This document shows, piece after piece, positions 25,184 through 53,230 of a stretch of 64,000 nucleotides of DNA. Numbering within the stretch: position 1 is the stretch's first letter; each line of letters begins with the position of its first letter. The stretch covers positions 10,726,001 to 10,790,000 of the forward strand of contig NC_135250.1 in the NCBI RefSeq assembly GCF_964204865.1, read 5' to 3'. Source of the stretch: Styela clava (taxonomy: Eukaryota; Chordata; Ascidiacea; Stolidobranchia; Styelidae). The notes beneath the pieces were generated by a model. The model was not told the origin of the DNA. It searched no databases and saw only the letters and a program-made list of their open reading frames with translations. Position numbers and translations under genes: made by a program.

Positions 25184-25792
25184 TTGAAGAAATTGGATAA
25201 CAAACACAAAGAAATACAAATAATTGTACCCAAAACATAATAATAGTGTAATTAAATGGACCTTTCCCATCCTGGTGTGTTAAAAAATCAACTAACATTA
25301 AAAGCGAAGGGTCCAGTTGCAAACTTCGTTACTATTTAACGTGTTAGTAAAGCATTCGCCAAATATTGTAAATAGTCGTTAGATTCTTTTTCGCCGAATC
25401 AGAGGTTTCGTAAAGTGCCTACTTTGACATTCGCCATTCAATATGTGCTTGTTCAGCCCTGGCGTCTGACGATTGCAAGTGATACGACTGAGTCATCAGA
25501 CAGCGTTTTTCTTCAAGTGTTTACGAGGTTTTTCTAGAATCGCAATAAGAGATTTCGCTATTGCATTTTTGAAAGACGCAGTTGCGTGCTTGTAGACCTT
25601 GCTTTTCACGAAAATGAGCTGGGCAACATACTGTTGTTCTATAGCATAAATGGTTGTTAGATGTATGTGATGTTACCGTATATTGCTATTTCGTAGATTG
25701 TCTCTGACTTGCAAGTCACCCGTTCACTCTTCAGCTTCAACGCCCACGTGAATGAAGATGCGTTAAAAATCTCTATATGTTTTTATTTGTAA
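25184..25792. other. 3' flank of copy D
   Basis: It holds the probable 3' untranslated region and following unique sequence. I see no exon, RNA gene or repeat with support. Confidence 0.4.
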
Positions 25793-26220
25793 ATTTCCAC
25801 AACACACAGAATATAAATCTTATAACATTTATCCAGACTAGCTTAGAATGGTTTACAATTTACATCGTCTTCTCTCTATCGAAAGATATCGGAGTCGTAT
25901 TTATACGTTGATCATAAATCCAATTAAATGCTGTAAACGTGAGCTCGTGATTCACGTTATAAACAGAAATTCCTATTATCTCAATAAGGGTAATTAGGTA
26001 CATCGTACGGATGGGAACTTAGAGATAATTATTTCAATCAGTGCCAAAGGTCTTGAGAATATAAATTTTAATTTGATAATGACTGGGTGGAACCTGTTAT
26101 GTTCTTAAAACTGGTGTAATTTAATTCCTACGAAAGTCTTTGTTCGAATTTTGGGAAAAATTAACTTTGTTTTGATGATTTCAACATGAAATGGGGTACA
26201 TTTGAGGGTTAGTTGCTATA
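25793..26220. repeat. 428-bp direct repeat, left copy
   Basis: It is almost identical to 27745-28172, with the same length and one clear difference near the start (CAACAC versus CGACAC). It has no TG...CA ends, no adjacent primer-binding site and no flanking target duplication, so I do not call it an LTR. It is non-coding. Confidence 0.9.
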
Positions 26221-26550
26221 TTATCTCCCCATCTTACTAACTGGAAGTTTAAAGATTTGGCACCCTCTAATAAATTGAAAATATATAGAAAAATACAATA
26301 CACAATGCTAAAATGAATGATATATATAGGTCAAAAAATATTTAAATGTATATGATCTATAATGAGACACGACATTGAAATGAAGAAGAGTTTATAGAAA
26401 GGGTAAAGATTGTAAAGTAGAATTACAGAAGGATGGCGTATTTTTATTTGAAAAATTTTGATTTGGACGGTTAAAACATATTTTCAATTTAATGTATTTC
26501 GCTAAGTTAAAATACTTATACTCGCTTTATCGCATTGTTACGATTTAGTA

Positions 26551-26763
26551 GACCTAGTTGGTCAATATATGCTTGTCCCATGTCGGGAAGAAAAAACGCG
26601 TTGCGACCTAGTTGGTCAATATATGCTTGTCCCATGTCGGGAAGAAAAAACGCGTTGCGACCTAGTTGGTCAATATATGCTTGTCCCATGTCGGGAAGAA
26701 AAAACGCGTTGCGACCTAGTTGGTCTATATATTTGTCCCATGTCGGGAAGAAAAAACGCATTT
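26551..26763. repeat. 54-bp minisatellite, four units
   Basis: Units begin with GACCTAGTTGGTC at 26551, 26605, 26659 and 26713. The first three are identical; the fourth is diverged (CTATATATTTGTCCC) and short. Because 54 is a multiple of three and no frame-closing stop occurs in several frames, both strands stay open across it. That is a by-product of the unit length, and I do not treat it as coding. Confidence 0.92.
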
Positions 26764-27744
26764 TTAAGTTTATGCCATCTCAGAGCTTTTTTGAAAAAAT
26801 AACGCTTTTGGATACAATTTTTGTTTAACGAGCTTATTATTTCACCGTTCTATATGACGGCTTTGTAAATAATTAAAAGTATGACTCGCTCGAATCTACT
26901 TTTAGAAAGCATTTTAATCCTAATGAAATCTATTTATCGAAAAAGGAATGCTAACCGCAAATTTTCAATAATATAAATCTCTTGAAAGGTATTTGAAATT
27001 AGAATATTCAAAGTTTTACTTTTAATTAATTTATAAAAATTGAAAACCGAATGAAACGCCATGTATATATAAGAAGAAAAAGAAGTACTTTACCTTAGTA
27101 ATAGTGGAAGAATGAAAAATATCTGTCTCATTGAGGAGAAAAACCTGCAAATCATGAAACAAATTGTAGGATGACATGCTCCTGATCTGTATATCCATTA
27201 TATATGCGCGAAAATATCTCTATTGTTTGGAATAGAGCGCGTAATTTACCGTAAAACAGTACATATAGTTCATTGTTTTCAACAGTTCGTTTTTTGATTA
27301 GGTTTTTCACCTCGAACATATATCATTTTCTAAAAGAGTTCATTTCGATCGATGTTCAATACAGTCCATATTCATGATTTTAACGTTTCCAGAGTCCGTT
27401 ACCATAGTTCAACTGTTTTCAATTGAAATTATTGTCTTTTCATAATGTTTTTGATTATTTCGGCTTGTCAGCAATTTGCTACTTCAATCGTTGTTCCGGC
27501 AATTTGAATCTCCCCGACGTTCGTAAGTTGGTCGAATTTGATTTTCGCACGTTTTGTAGAGACGGTTTCTCGGCACTTGTTGAAAGCTTCTGCTTGGTCA
27601 GCTTTTTGGTTGATTCCGTCAAATTGTTGCTTGTCCTGGTTGTTGTCCGTTGATCTGACTCCACATCAGAAGATTAATTCAAGTCGGCTTTGTCACCATT
27701 TATAGCATATATATTGAGAAAACTCTGTTTGATTTTATTCTCAG
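26764..27744. other. Unique sequence between the 428-bp repeats
   Basis: No supported gene. A minus-strand open stretch at 27479-27664 (61 residues, rich in Ser, Thr, Lys) starts with ATG, but it has no recognised domain and no downstream splice-linked exon that I could find. Confidence 0.4.
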
Positions 27745-28172
27745 ATTTCCACGACACACAGAATATAAATCTTATAACATTTATCCAGACTAGCTTAGAA
27801 TGGTTTACAATTTACATCGTCTTCTCTCTATCGAAAGATATCGGAGTCGTATTTATACGTTGATCATAAATCCAATTAAATGCTGTAAACGTGAGCTCGT
27901 GATTCACGTTATAAACAGAAATTCCTATTATCTCAATAAGGGTAATTAGGTACATCGTACGGATGGGAACTTAGAGATAATTATTTCAATCAGTGCCAAA
28001 GGTCTTGAGAATATAAATTTTAATTTGATAATGACTGGGTGGAACCTGTTATGTTCTTAAAACTGGTGTAATTTAATTCCTACGAAAGTCTTTGTTCGAA
28101 TTTTGGGAAAAATTAACTTTGTTTTGATGATTTCAACATGAAATGGGGTACATTTGAGGGTTAGTTGCTATA
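27745..28172. repeat. 428-bp direct repeat, right copy
   Basis: Partner of 25793-26220, same orientation, 1952 bases away start to start. Sharp edges on both sides mark a recent duplication or conversion. Confidence 0.9.
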
Positions 28173-28443
28173 GTTCTACTGTTGCAATTTAAATACTGTA
28201 TATATATATATTGTACAAGGCAACTTGCCAAACGCAAGGTCACGCGTACTCTCTAAGCGTAGTTACGGAAACCACTATGCCAAGAGTCACTGACCGTCTA
28301 AATAAAGTAAACTCTAAATCATTATAGTGTAGGATTGGTTGTTAAAATACCGATTGTCGCGAAACTGGAAGATGGGTTAACACGAATTTTTTTTTTTTTT
28401 TGATGAATTTAATTCGGTTTAAACTGCCTAATTAAGTTGAGTA

Positions 28444-28463
28444 TTATATATATATATATATAT
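28444..28463. repeat. (TA)n microsatellite
   Basis: A run of about ten TA units just left of the hairpin-ended repeat at 28495. Confidence 0.9.
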
Positions 28464-28494
28464 TTTGTACCGTTGGTCGTTTTCTCCTTGACGA

Positions 28495-28775
28495 AACAAC
28501 TAGATAGAGATCGGAGACCGCCGACTTATCGACCTTCCACGTGTTCCCTTCGCCCTGACACAATAGCGACACGGTGTGCCGTCACTAATTAGTTATTAAC
28601 TTCCTAATTATATATATGACATATTTCATCCAAAATCAATAGACTGCCGGTCCGAGATATGATGAATGCACATGCAAAATTTGGAGCCGGCTTTCGTGAG
28701 ATATCGCGTGACATACGAAAGTGAAACAAACAAATACCTATCAATATACTTACCGATCGAGATCGATAAGTAATA
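28495..28775 (-). mobile_element. Hairpin-ended repeat family R1, copy 1
   Basis: The minus strand reads ACTTATCGATCTCGATCGGTAAGTAT...GATAGGTATTTG...TTGCATGTGCATTCATCATA...CTATTGATTTTGGATGAA...CTAATTAGTGACGGCACACC...CGATAAGTCGGCGGTCTCCG. The same blocks in the same order occur at 30870, 52672 and 59729. It is non-coding, with hairpin-forming sequence at both ends. Confidence 0.75.
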
Positions 28776-29455
28776 AATCTGTCTCTCTGTTACAACACAG
28801 TCCAGCTGCCACAAATCAGCACTTTAATTACGAAAACTAAAAGCCCGAGTGCCTCGAATCTAAAAAAAAGTGTAGAGTTAAACTCGTCATTTCGACTCAT
28901 TTGTTGAATGATGTTGGAGTATGATTAAAAAAAAGATAAGATTCTCGCTTCAATCCTGTGTTTTTCTAGAATAAGAGAAACAAAGTCGGCCCTTGCATAT
29001 TAGTGTATGCCCATACAGGCGCTTGTTTGGAATAGAATGCCTGGATAACAAAGCCACCCTTTTGGTTTTGACATAAATGAATTACAAATGATGAAAACTT
29101 AGAATCGCCTGGTGGAATGTCATAGATTAGAAAATGATGAGAATAAATAAAAATCTGATTTAGTGAACTGTGTTAGGTATTGTCGTTTCGCGCAGGGGAG
29201 CAGTTTACGTGGACTTACGTGTTATCGCATGTGAAATATTACTTCGTTTGCCGTTTTAGTATTTCAATTAGACGTTGTCCCTCCGTTTCCACCCCTTTGG
29301 CGTTTTTTTTCTGTTACGAGTAGTTTTGTCTGTTTCTTTTGCCACGGACCTTTAAAATTGACAGCTTACTGTATTCTTAATGTTTCCATATTAAACTTGT
29401 TTTTAAATACTCTCCTTCGTGTTTCCCTACAAGGGACTGTAAGGGCAGGAAATGC

Positions 29456-29815
29456 TAATCCGCGCGGTGGTGTGGCCCATCGTGCTAAGCGTTAGGAATA
29501 CGCTCGCCAGTCGCCACCGCACCTCTGATTACTCTACGTGTGTTCGCAGGTTCGAATCCCATGCGAGGGTAGTTTTGTGCGAGAGGATTGCTGAACTCCT
29601 CGCCGCCGTAGGGTGTTTCACGTAAACGCTGATCGGTTACGGCCTCCTCCGCCGTCAAGCCCATGCTTCCGAAAAAATAAAATGACTAACTAATCCCATA
29701 CCCGACGTGGACTGGTAACCCAACGAGAGGCCGTGGTTTGTCATATGGTTACGCCGTCTTATCGGCTTTTCTCTCCCCACGAGATAAATATGTAGCCTGA
29801 ATTCTATTCTATAAA
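29456..29815 (+). mobile_element. tRNA-derived SINE
   Basis: A tRNA-like head (GCGCGGTGGTGTGGCCCAT, CGTGCTAAGCG) carries a good polymerase III B box, GGTTCGAATCC, at 29549-29559. It is followed by an unrelated body of about 250 bases ending in AT-rich sequence. A reverse-orientation piece of the body tail lies near 31865-31920 (CATATGACGAACCACGG), so the family is dispersed. Confidence 0.75.
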
Positions 29816-30201
29816 TGTTATACATTGTCTCTGGCTAATCATTTACCGGTACCGGTACTCATCTCACAATAAACTTAAAAATGTTTGAAAAGCTATTATG
29901 ATGCCCTGACCAAATAAAAATCTTATTGTGGTGTCAGATGATGTGAAATTTATGATATAAATGCTTGTCCCTCAAATATTTCTCATTCAAATCACTCAAA
30001 CATGGATCTGGGGTTTTGTGACGTCATCATATATTCTGACGCAAAGCTCTACTCTGGAGGGAGAGAGAGAATTTATTATTCCGTCAACCAAAAAGTCTGG
30101 ATGTCTAAACAGAGCCATTATATATGGCTCTGATCTAATATTGCAAATTTTGTGAATTTGACCCACAAAAATTTAGATTCTCCCTAAAAAAATTAGGTCT
30201 C

Positions 30202-31723
30202 CTTTAATTACAGAAACCGACCCTAAATTATCGGAACGGTGAAGAATTTTTACCTAAACTTACCGGAACGGACCTATGGATATCTTTCAAAGGACATTTT
30301 ATAGCCCTCTAGCGATTTTCAAGTTGAAACAACGAACTTTGGGGGGCAGTGGTAAAAAATAATTTCCTGAACAGGGTGGAAATCCATCTAAACCTACCGG
30401 AACAGACCAGTAGCTATCTTGAAAAGGTTATTTTATACACTTCTATGCCATTTCAGTTAAATCAACGATTATGGGGGGAACAGTGGCCATAATAACTTTT
30501 TCGTGGTGCGTCACCTACTGGATTTTTTTTATCAGTTTTAACGAAATGAATGAAAAAATTGATAATCCTTAGTTCTCCTTATGTTGCTAGCTTAGAATTT
30601 TTTTCGTAGATAAGGTAACGTAGTCACAAATCTAAATAACAACAAATAAAAATTTATTTCTAGCAATCTTTCGATTGCTATCTCTCTTGCGTTCTTGATC
30701 ATTTATATAACAATGCGGTAAAATTGCGGTAAACCCCAATCAATAACATTCCATTCGATGACAGTACCGATTTTCGTTGATTAATCGGAGAGAATGCAAA
30801 ATATCTTTTTAGTACGTTTAATTTTTCTTTTTTCAATTTACCAAAATATTTGTCAGGAGCAATAAAAAAACGAGAATATCGGTCGGAGACCGAATACTTA
30901 TCGATCAAAACTGCGGTTTCGATTCGTGACTCTATAGTGACACATCACTAATTAATTAATAACTTGCTAAATATATGACATAATTTATCCAAAATCAATA
31001 GGCTTCTGATAAGATGAATGCACATGCAAAATTTGGAGCAGATTCAACCTCGCCTTCTTGAGATATCGCGTTCATCTAACAGACTTACAAACAGACATAC
31101 AGACAAATACCTATCAACATACTTGCCGATCTTAAGATCGGTAAGTAATGACTGAACTCCGTTGTCAGACAGTAATTGCCTGCTCCAATAAGCGAATGTG
31201 CTTGGACTTTGGGAACGTGGTTCATGCTTTCTGTGTTGTTATTCGTCCAGTGTGCGCTAAGATGACCACTGTGAAGTGACTCACATGCCTTCTTCTAGTC
31301 CTGTGCAGTGGATGCTGATTCTTTGTTACGCAAAAAAATCTTTCTTTATCAATGGTAAAACCCGTCTTACCAAATAATCCCTCAATGATGGGTTTTCTAC
31401 TTCGTGTAGGCTACTATCTGAGAGGTCTTTTCTACAAATGATTCTTCATTTTCTGTGGTTACTGTTCTTAATCGTTTCCAACGACTAACATACCGATCGT
31501 TTCCTTTCACTCGTATTGAGTCCCACTTTATTCTTCGTGAATTACTCGACATTATTTTTCAAATCGACATCATTTTTCAAAGTTTTCCCCAAAGTTCGCT
31601 GTTTTTCAACTTGAAAATCGCCAGAGGTAATAATAATGTCGTTTTAAAAATATTTTTGGTCTGTTCCGGTAGGTTTGAGTGAAAATTCTTCCCCGTTCCC
31701 CCGGTACGTTACGATAATTAAAG
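30202..31723. repeat. About 145-bp inverted repeats enclosing 1.2 kb
   Basis: The left arm 30202-30348 (CTTTAATTA ... GAAGAATTTTTACCTAAACT ... ACCGGAACGGACC ... AGCGATTTTCAAGTTG) recurs as a diverged reverse complement at 31578-31723. The left arm is followed by a second, tandem version (about 30371-30490). An R1 repeat lies inside (30870-31148). It could be a degraded DNA transposon; no transposase remnant or target duplication was seen. Confidence 0.6.
30870..31148 (-). mobile_element. Hairpin-ended repeat family R1, copy 2
   Basis: Same ordered blocks as 28495-28775. At 31122-31145 is a near-perfect 24-base palindrome centred on CTTAAG. The other end carries TCGGTCGGAGACCGA, also self-complementary. 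Minus-strand orientation. Confidence 0.8.
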
Positions 31724-32108
31724 CAACTGAAAAATTACCACAACTCCATTTTTTAGAAAAAGAAAATCGTCATTGGTAAAAATACTTTAATGTAGGCCAC
31801 GACAGAGTCCTGGTGTTGACGTTTTAGGGAAGGATTTACGGTACGGTACCGGTATTTATCCTGGGAAAAGGGAAGTCGATAGGACGGCTTGACCATATGA
31901 CGAACCACGGCTGCCATATACCAGTATACGTTACCTACTACTGTCAGACTACGACCAATAGACCTACACGCCTACCAGTACCGGTGCCATATCAGTTTCA
32001 TTTTTCAGTCATTTCAGCATTAGAAAATGTCTTATTATAAATAGTCCATGTGGATATATACCCATTTTTTCTTGGTGTGCAAATAAAAAGCTTGGAAAAT
32101 ACTGCAAG
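31160..32108. other. Upstream flank of KDM4
   Basis: It includes part of the inverted repeat, a SINE tail fragment (about 31865-31920, reverse orientation) and the putative 5' untranslated region of KDM4. No TATA box or other promoter element stands out. Confidence 0.4.
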
Positions 32109-50474
<18,366 letters not shown>

Positions 50475-50534
50475 ATGAGTTTTTATCAGGTGTTCCCTAC
50501 ATGGATTCAGTCTCAGGGTCTCAATAGGATACAA

Positions 50535-51249
50535 CAGGGGTGTGCAACCTTTGTTACAGGTGGGCCGAATAAAAAAAACTGGGTGAAACCGTGGGCCGCA
50601 ACTTTATTTATCAGACTCTCTAGTGCAAGAGTGGGCGAAATTTTTTAGTATAAGAGCCGCATGCAACTAGTCAGAAATACGCTAGAGCCGCATAATTTTT
50701 GAAATCAATAATATTAATACCGTGAACTGAAAAGAACTTTACACCAACTTATAATAACAATATTGCAAAGTATTCATTGCGAGGCTATATCAGAAGTAGT
50801 TGAAACCGCCAACGCAGCAACAAATATTTGATTGTAAGATTTGGCGTTTGACTGATTTGAATTAAATTCCACGCTACGATTTTCATACTAAAACGGTTTG
50901 CGGTTTAACCACCGTTGCTTTAGTAGTTACATGCACAAAAAAGATTTGGCGTTTGACTGATTTAAATTAAATTCCACGCTACGATTTTCATACTAAAACG
51001 GTTTGCGGTTTAACCACCGTTGCTTTAGTAGTTACATGCACAAAAATTTTGGTATTTATCTAATGTGTTGTTTGCTTTGCACAAGCTAGCCGTTAGGGCT
51101 TTGTAACCCCATAGGCATGGACAAAAAAAAATTGGTCTCAGGTATAGTATAGGCTTGGAATTACTCCCACGTACCAGAATAAACTAAGTTAAAAACTCAT
51201 TTCGCGGGCTGCCGGATTTGGCCCGCGGGCCGCAGGTTGCACACCCGAG
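50535..51249. mobile_element. 715-bp hAT-type MITE downstream of KDM4
   Basis: It begins CAGGGGTGTGCAACC and ends GGTTGCACACCCGAG. Flanking octamers GGATACAA (50527) and GGGTACAG (51250) match at 6 of 8 positions. Inside are GGGCCG-rich subterminal stretches and a recent internal tandem duplication of about 104 bases (about 50840-50942 and 50945-51045, each running GATTTGGCGTTTGACTGATT to GTAGTTACATGCACAAAA). Confidence 0.8.
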
Positions 51250-52671
51250 GGGTACAGCATTGCACTTGTAATTCTAAATTTTATTTCATTATCATATTGT
51301 ACTGTGTAGCTTTCCTAAAAATCAGTCTTGCTGAAAGCCCAATAGCTGCTTGTGGAGGAAGCGAAATGACGATTGGTTATATTTACCCATCGCTACTACT
51401 GAGCTACCATGGGATCAGTCATAAAGTTGGCTTACGACTTTATAAAACTTCAATATAACATACTTAAAAAGGAATTACCCTATATTATTGAACTGTAGTA
51501 GTGTACCTGGTGTAGCATTACTATGGGGATGAATGAAGATAACATATGTTTTGAAGGGTGTCTGCTGTTCTTAATAAGAGTTTGGCACTCTCTAAATTGT
51601 TTAACGCTAAAGATTTATAATAATGATGAATCTCAACTTTGAGACTACGCTTATATGATAATTTTTTGATTTAATCTTATGTGATGAATTTCGTTTTTAT
51701 TTGTAGTCTATACTGAATATTTTTGACGGCATATATATTAGAATTTCTTTTTCATTCTCATATTATAATTTTTATTTCATTGTTGTTTGTCTTAATCAAT
51801 CTGCTGTTATGAATTTTCGCACGTTTCTTTACTAATTTAGCCTGTCACATAATGAATTAATTCAAAATGGTCAACTAAAAATGAAAATATCTACCCTGTT
51901 TGCAGTTACCAAGGCTGTTTTTAACAGTTGGGACTTTTTATACTCTCGGCACAGTCAACTGAATAGAATTGTGTCTGCAGTGCAAATTCTTTTCATTGTC
52001 ATTTCATATTTGTTCTTGTTTGCATGTATTGTCTAGAAATTAAGCATCGTTTTTGTTGATTCGTCATTGCAGATGTTATTGTCCTTGGTATTCAAATAAA
52101 GCCAGTTTAAAGAATGCTATTGGTATAATAGGTGCTTTATTGCTTCAATTCAACACACTCTCACCATTTGGTAACGGCTACTGTTAAGATAAGGCTTGGT
52201 CGACTTGTTAAAAGCTAGGGCTACATCAGAAAAATACCCATTTTTCAAGATCAGTGTTATATCCCTTATGATATACGGTAGGCTACAAATTCAACATCTT
52301 CAAATCAAATCAAAATCAACATCTTCAAATCAAATCAAAATCTTCAAATCAATGCTATTCATAGAACTGACATTTTTGATGACCTAAAATCTCTTTCGAA
52401 AACATCATTTTAACTCTTAATTCACTATAATAGATTTTATTTCATTCATGAAATGGGTAATACCATGTCACGAGGCATTGGAGGTTTTAAGCAATGAAAC
52501 ATATATTTAAAAAATAGAATAATAATTCACTGATTGTAAAACAAGATAATATGAGACGCATTTGTGTGTTTGCACAGCACGTGACTTTTGGGCATTTGCT
52601 GACGAAATTTAACGTGCGCTACCAACCTATATTTCCCCCAATTTATCATAGCTTTCTGTTTAGTTGTTACT
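51250..52671. other. Spacer right of KDM4
   Basis: AT-rich sequence with no supported exon. An AATAAA-type signal occurs near 52095 but cannot be tied to KDM4 from the sequence alone. A short ATCTTCAAATCAAATCAAA duplication lies at 52299-52345. Confidence 0.4.
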
Positions 52672-52952
52672 TAACGATTTTAATCGGTAAGTATGTTGAT
52701 AGGTATTTGTCTGTCTGTCTGTTAGATGCGAAAAGCGAGATTGAATCTGCTCCAGATTTTGCATGTGCATTCATCATATGTCGTACCATAAGCCTATTGA
52801 TTTTGGATAAATTATGTAGTATAATTAGAGAGTCATTAATTAATTAGTGATGGGACACAAGGTGTCACTATGGAGTAAGAGCGCTGTTTTGGGGGATCCC
52901 CTAGCTTTCGATCGATAAGTCTCTGACCGATATTCTCGTTCGTTTTTTGATA
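52672..52952 (+). mobile_element. Hairpin-ended repeat family R1, copy 3
   Basis: AATCGGTAAGTATGTTGATAGG, TGTCTGTCTGTCTGTTAGAT, GATTGAATCTGCTCCAGATT, TTGCATGTGCATTCATCATA, GTGATGGGACACAAGGTGTC and CGATAAGTCTCTGACCGATA occur in the same order as the other copies. Part of the 5' palindrome is lost. Confidence 0.8.
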
Positions 52953-53230
52953 ATGTATTTACATAAGAATGATTAATTCTGAACTTTTTAAACACATATT
53001 TTTAAGTCCAGAGCTCTTTAATAAACTTGAAAATATTACCTATCAAAGAATTAAAAACGCCTTTTTGGTATCATTAATATACATTGTATTTCACCTTGAA
53101 GTCACCATAACACAAAATTTTGTAAACATAAAACATAACAAATTGTAGGTTTTCTAAGTCGTAAATTACAGCTGTTAAAAAAATGGAAATGAGGAATATA
53201 TTTTAGTATTAATTAATTCAAGGTAAGATT

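Noticed and set aside
26516-26828. Protein-coding gene with an 18-residue repeat on either strand
   Set aside because: Openness follows from the 54-bp unit length; no splice sites, domain or upstream exon support translation.
27479-27664. 61-residue Ser/Thr/Lys-rich minus-strand frame
   Set aside because: Low complexity, no partner exon, no family similarity that I recognise.
25793-28172. LTR retrotransposon with 428-bp LTRs
   Set aside because: The repeats lack TG...CA ends, a primer-binding site, a polypurine tract, flanking duplications and any gag/pol coding in the 1.5 kb between them.
29549-29559. Functional tRNA gene
   Set aside because: B box present, but the cloverleaf arms do not pair well and the sequence runs into a SINE body.
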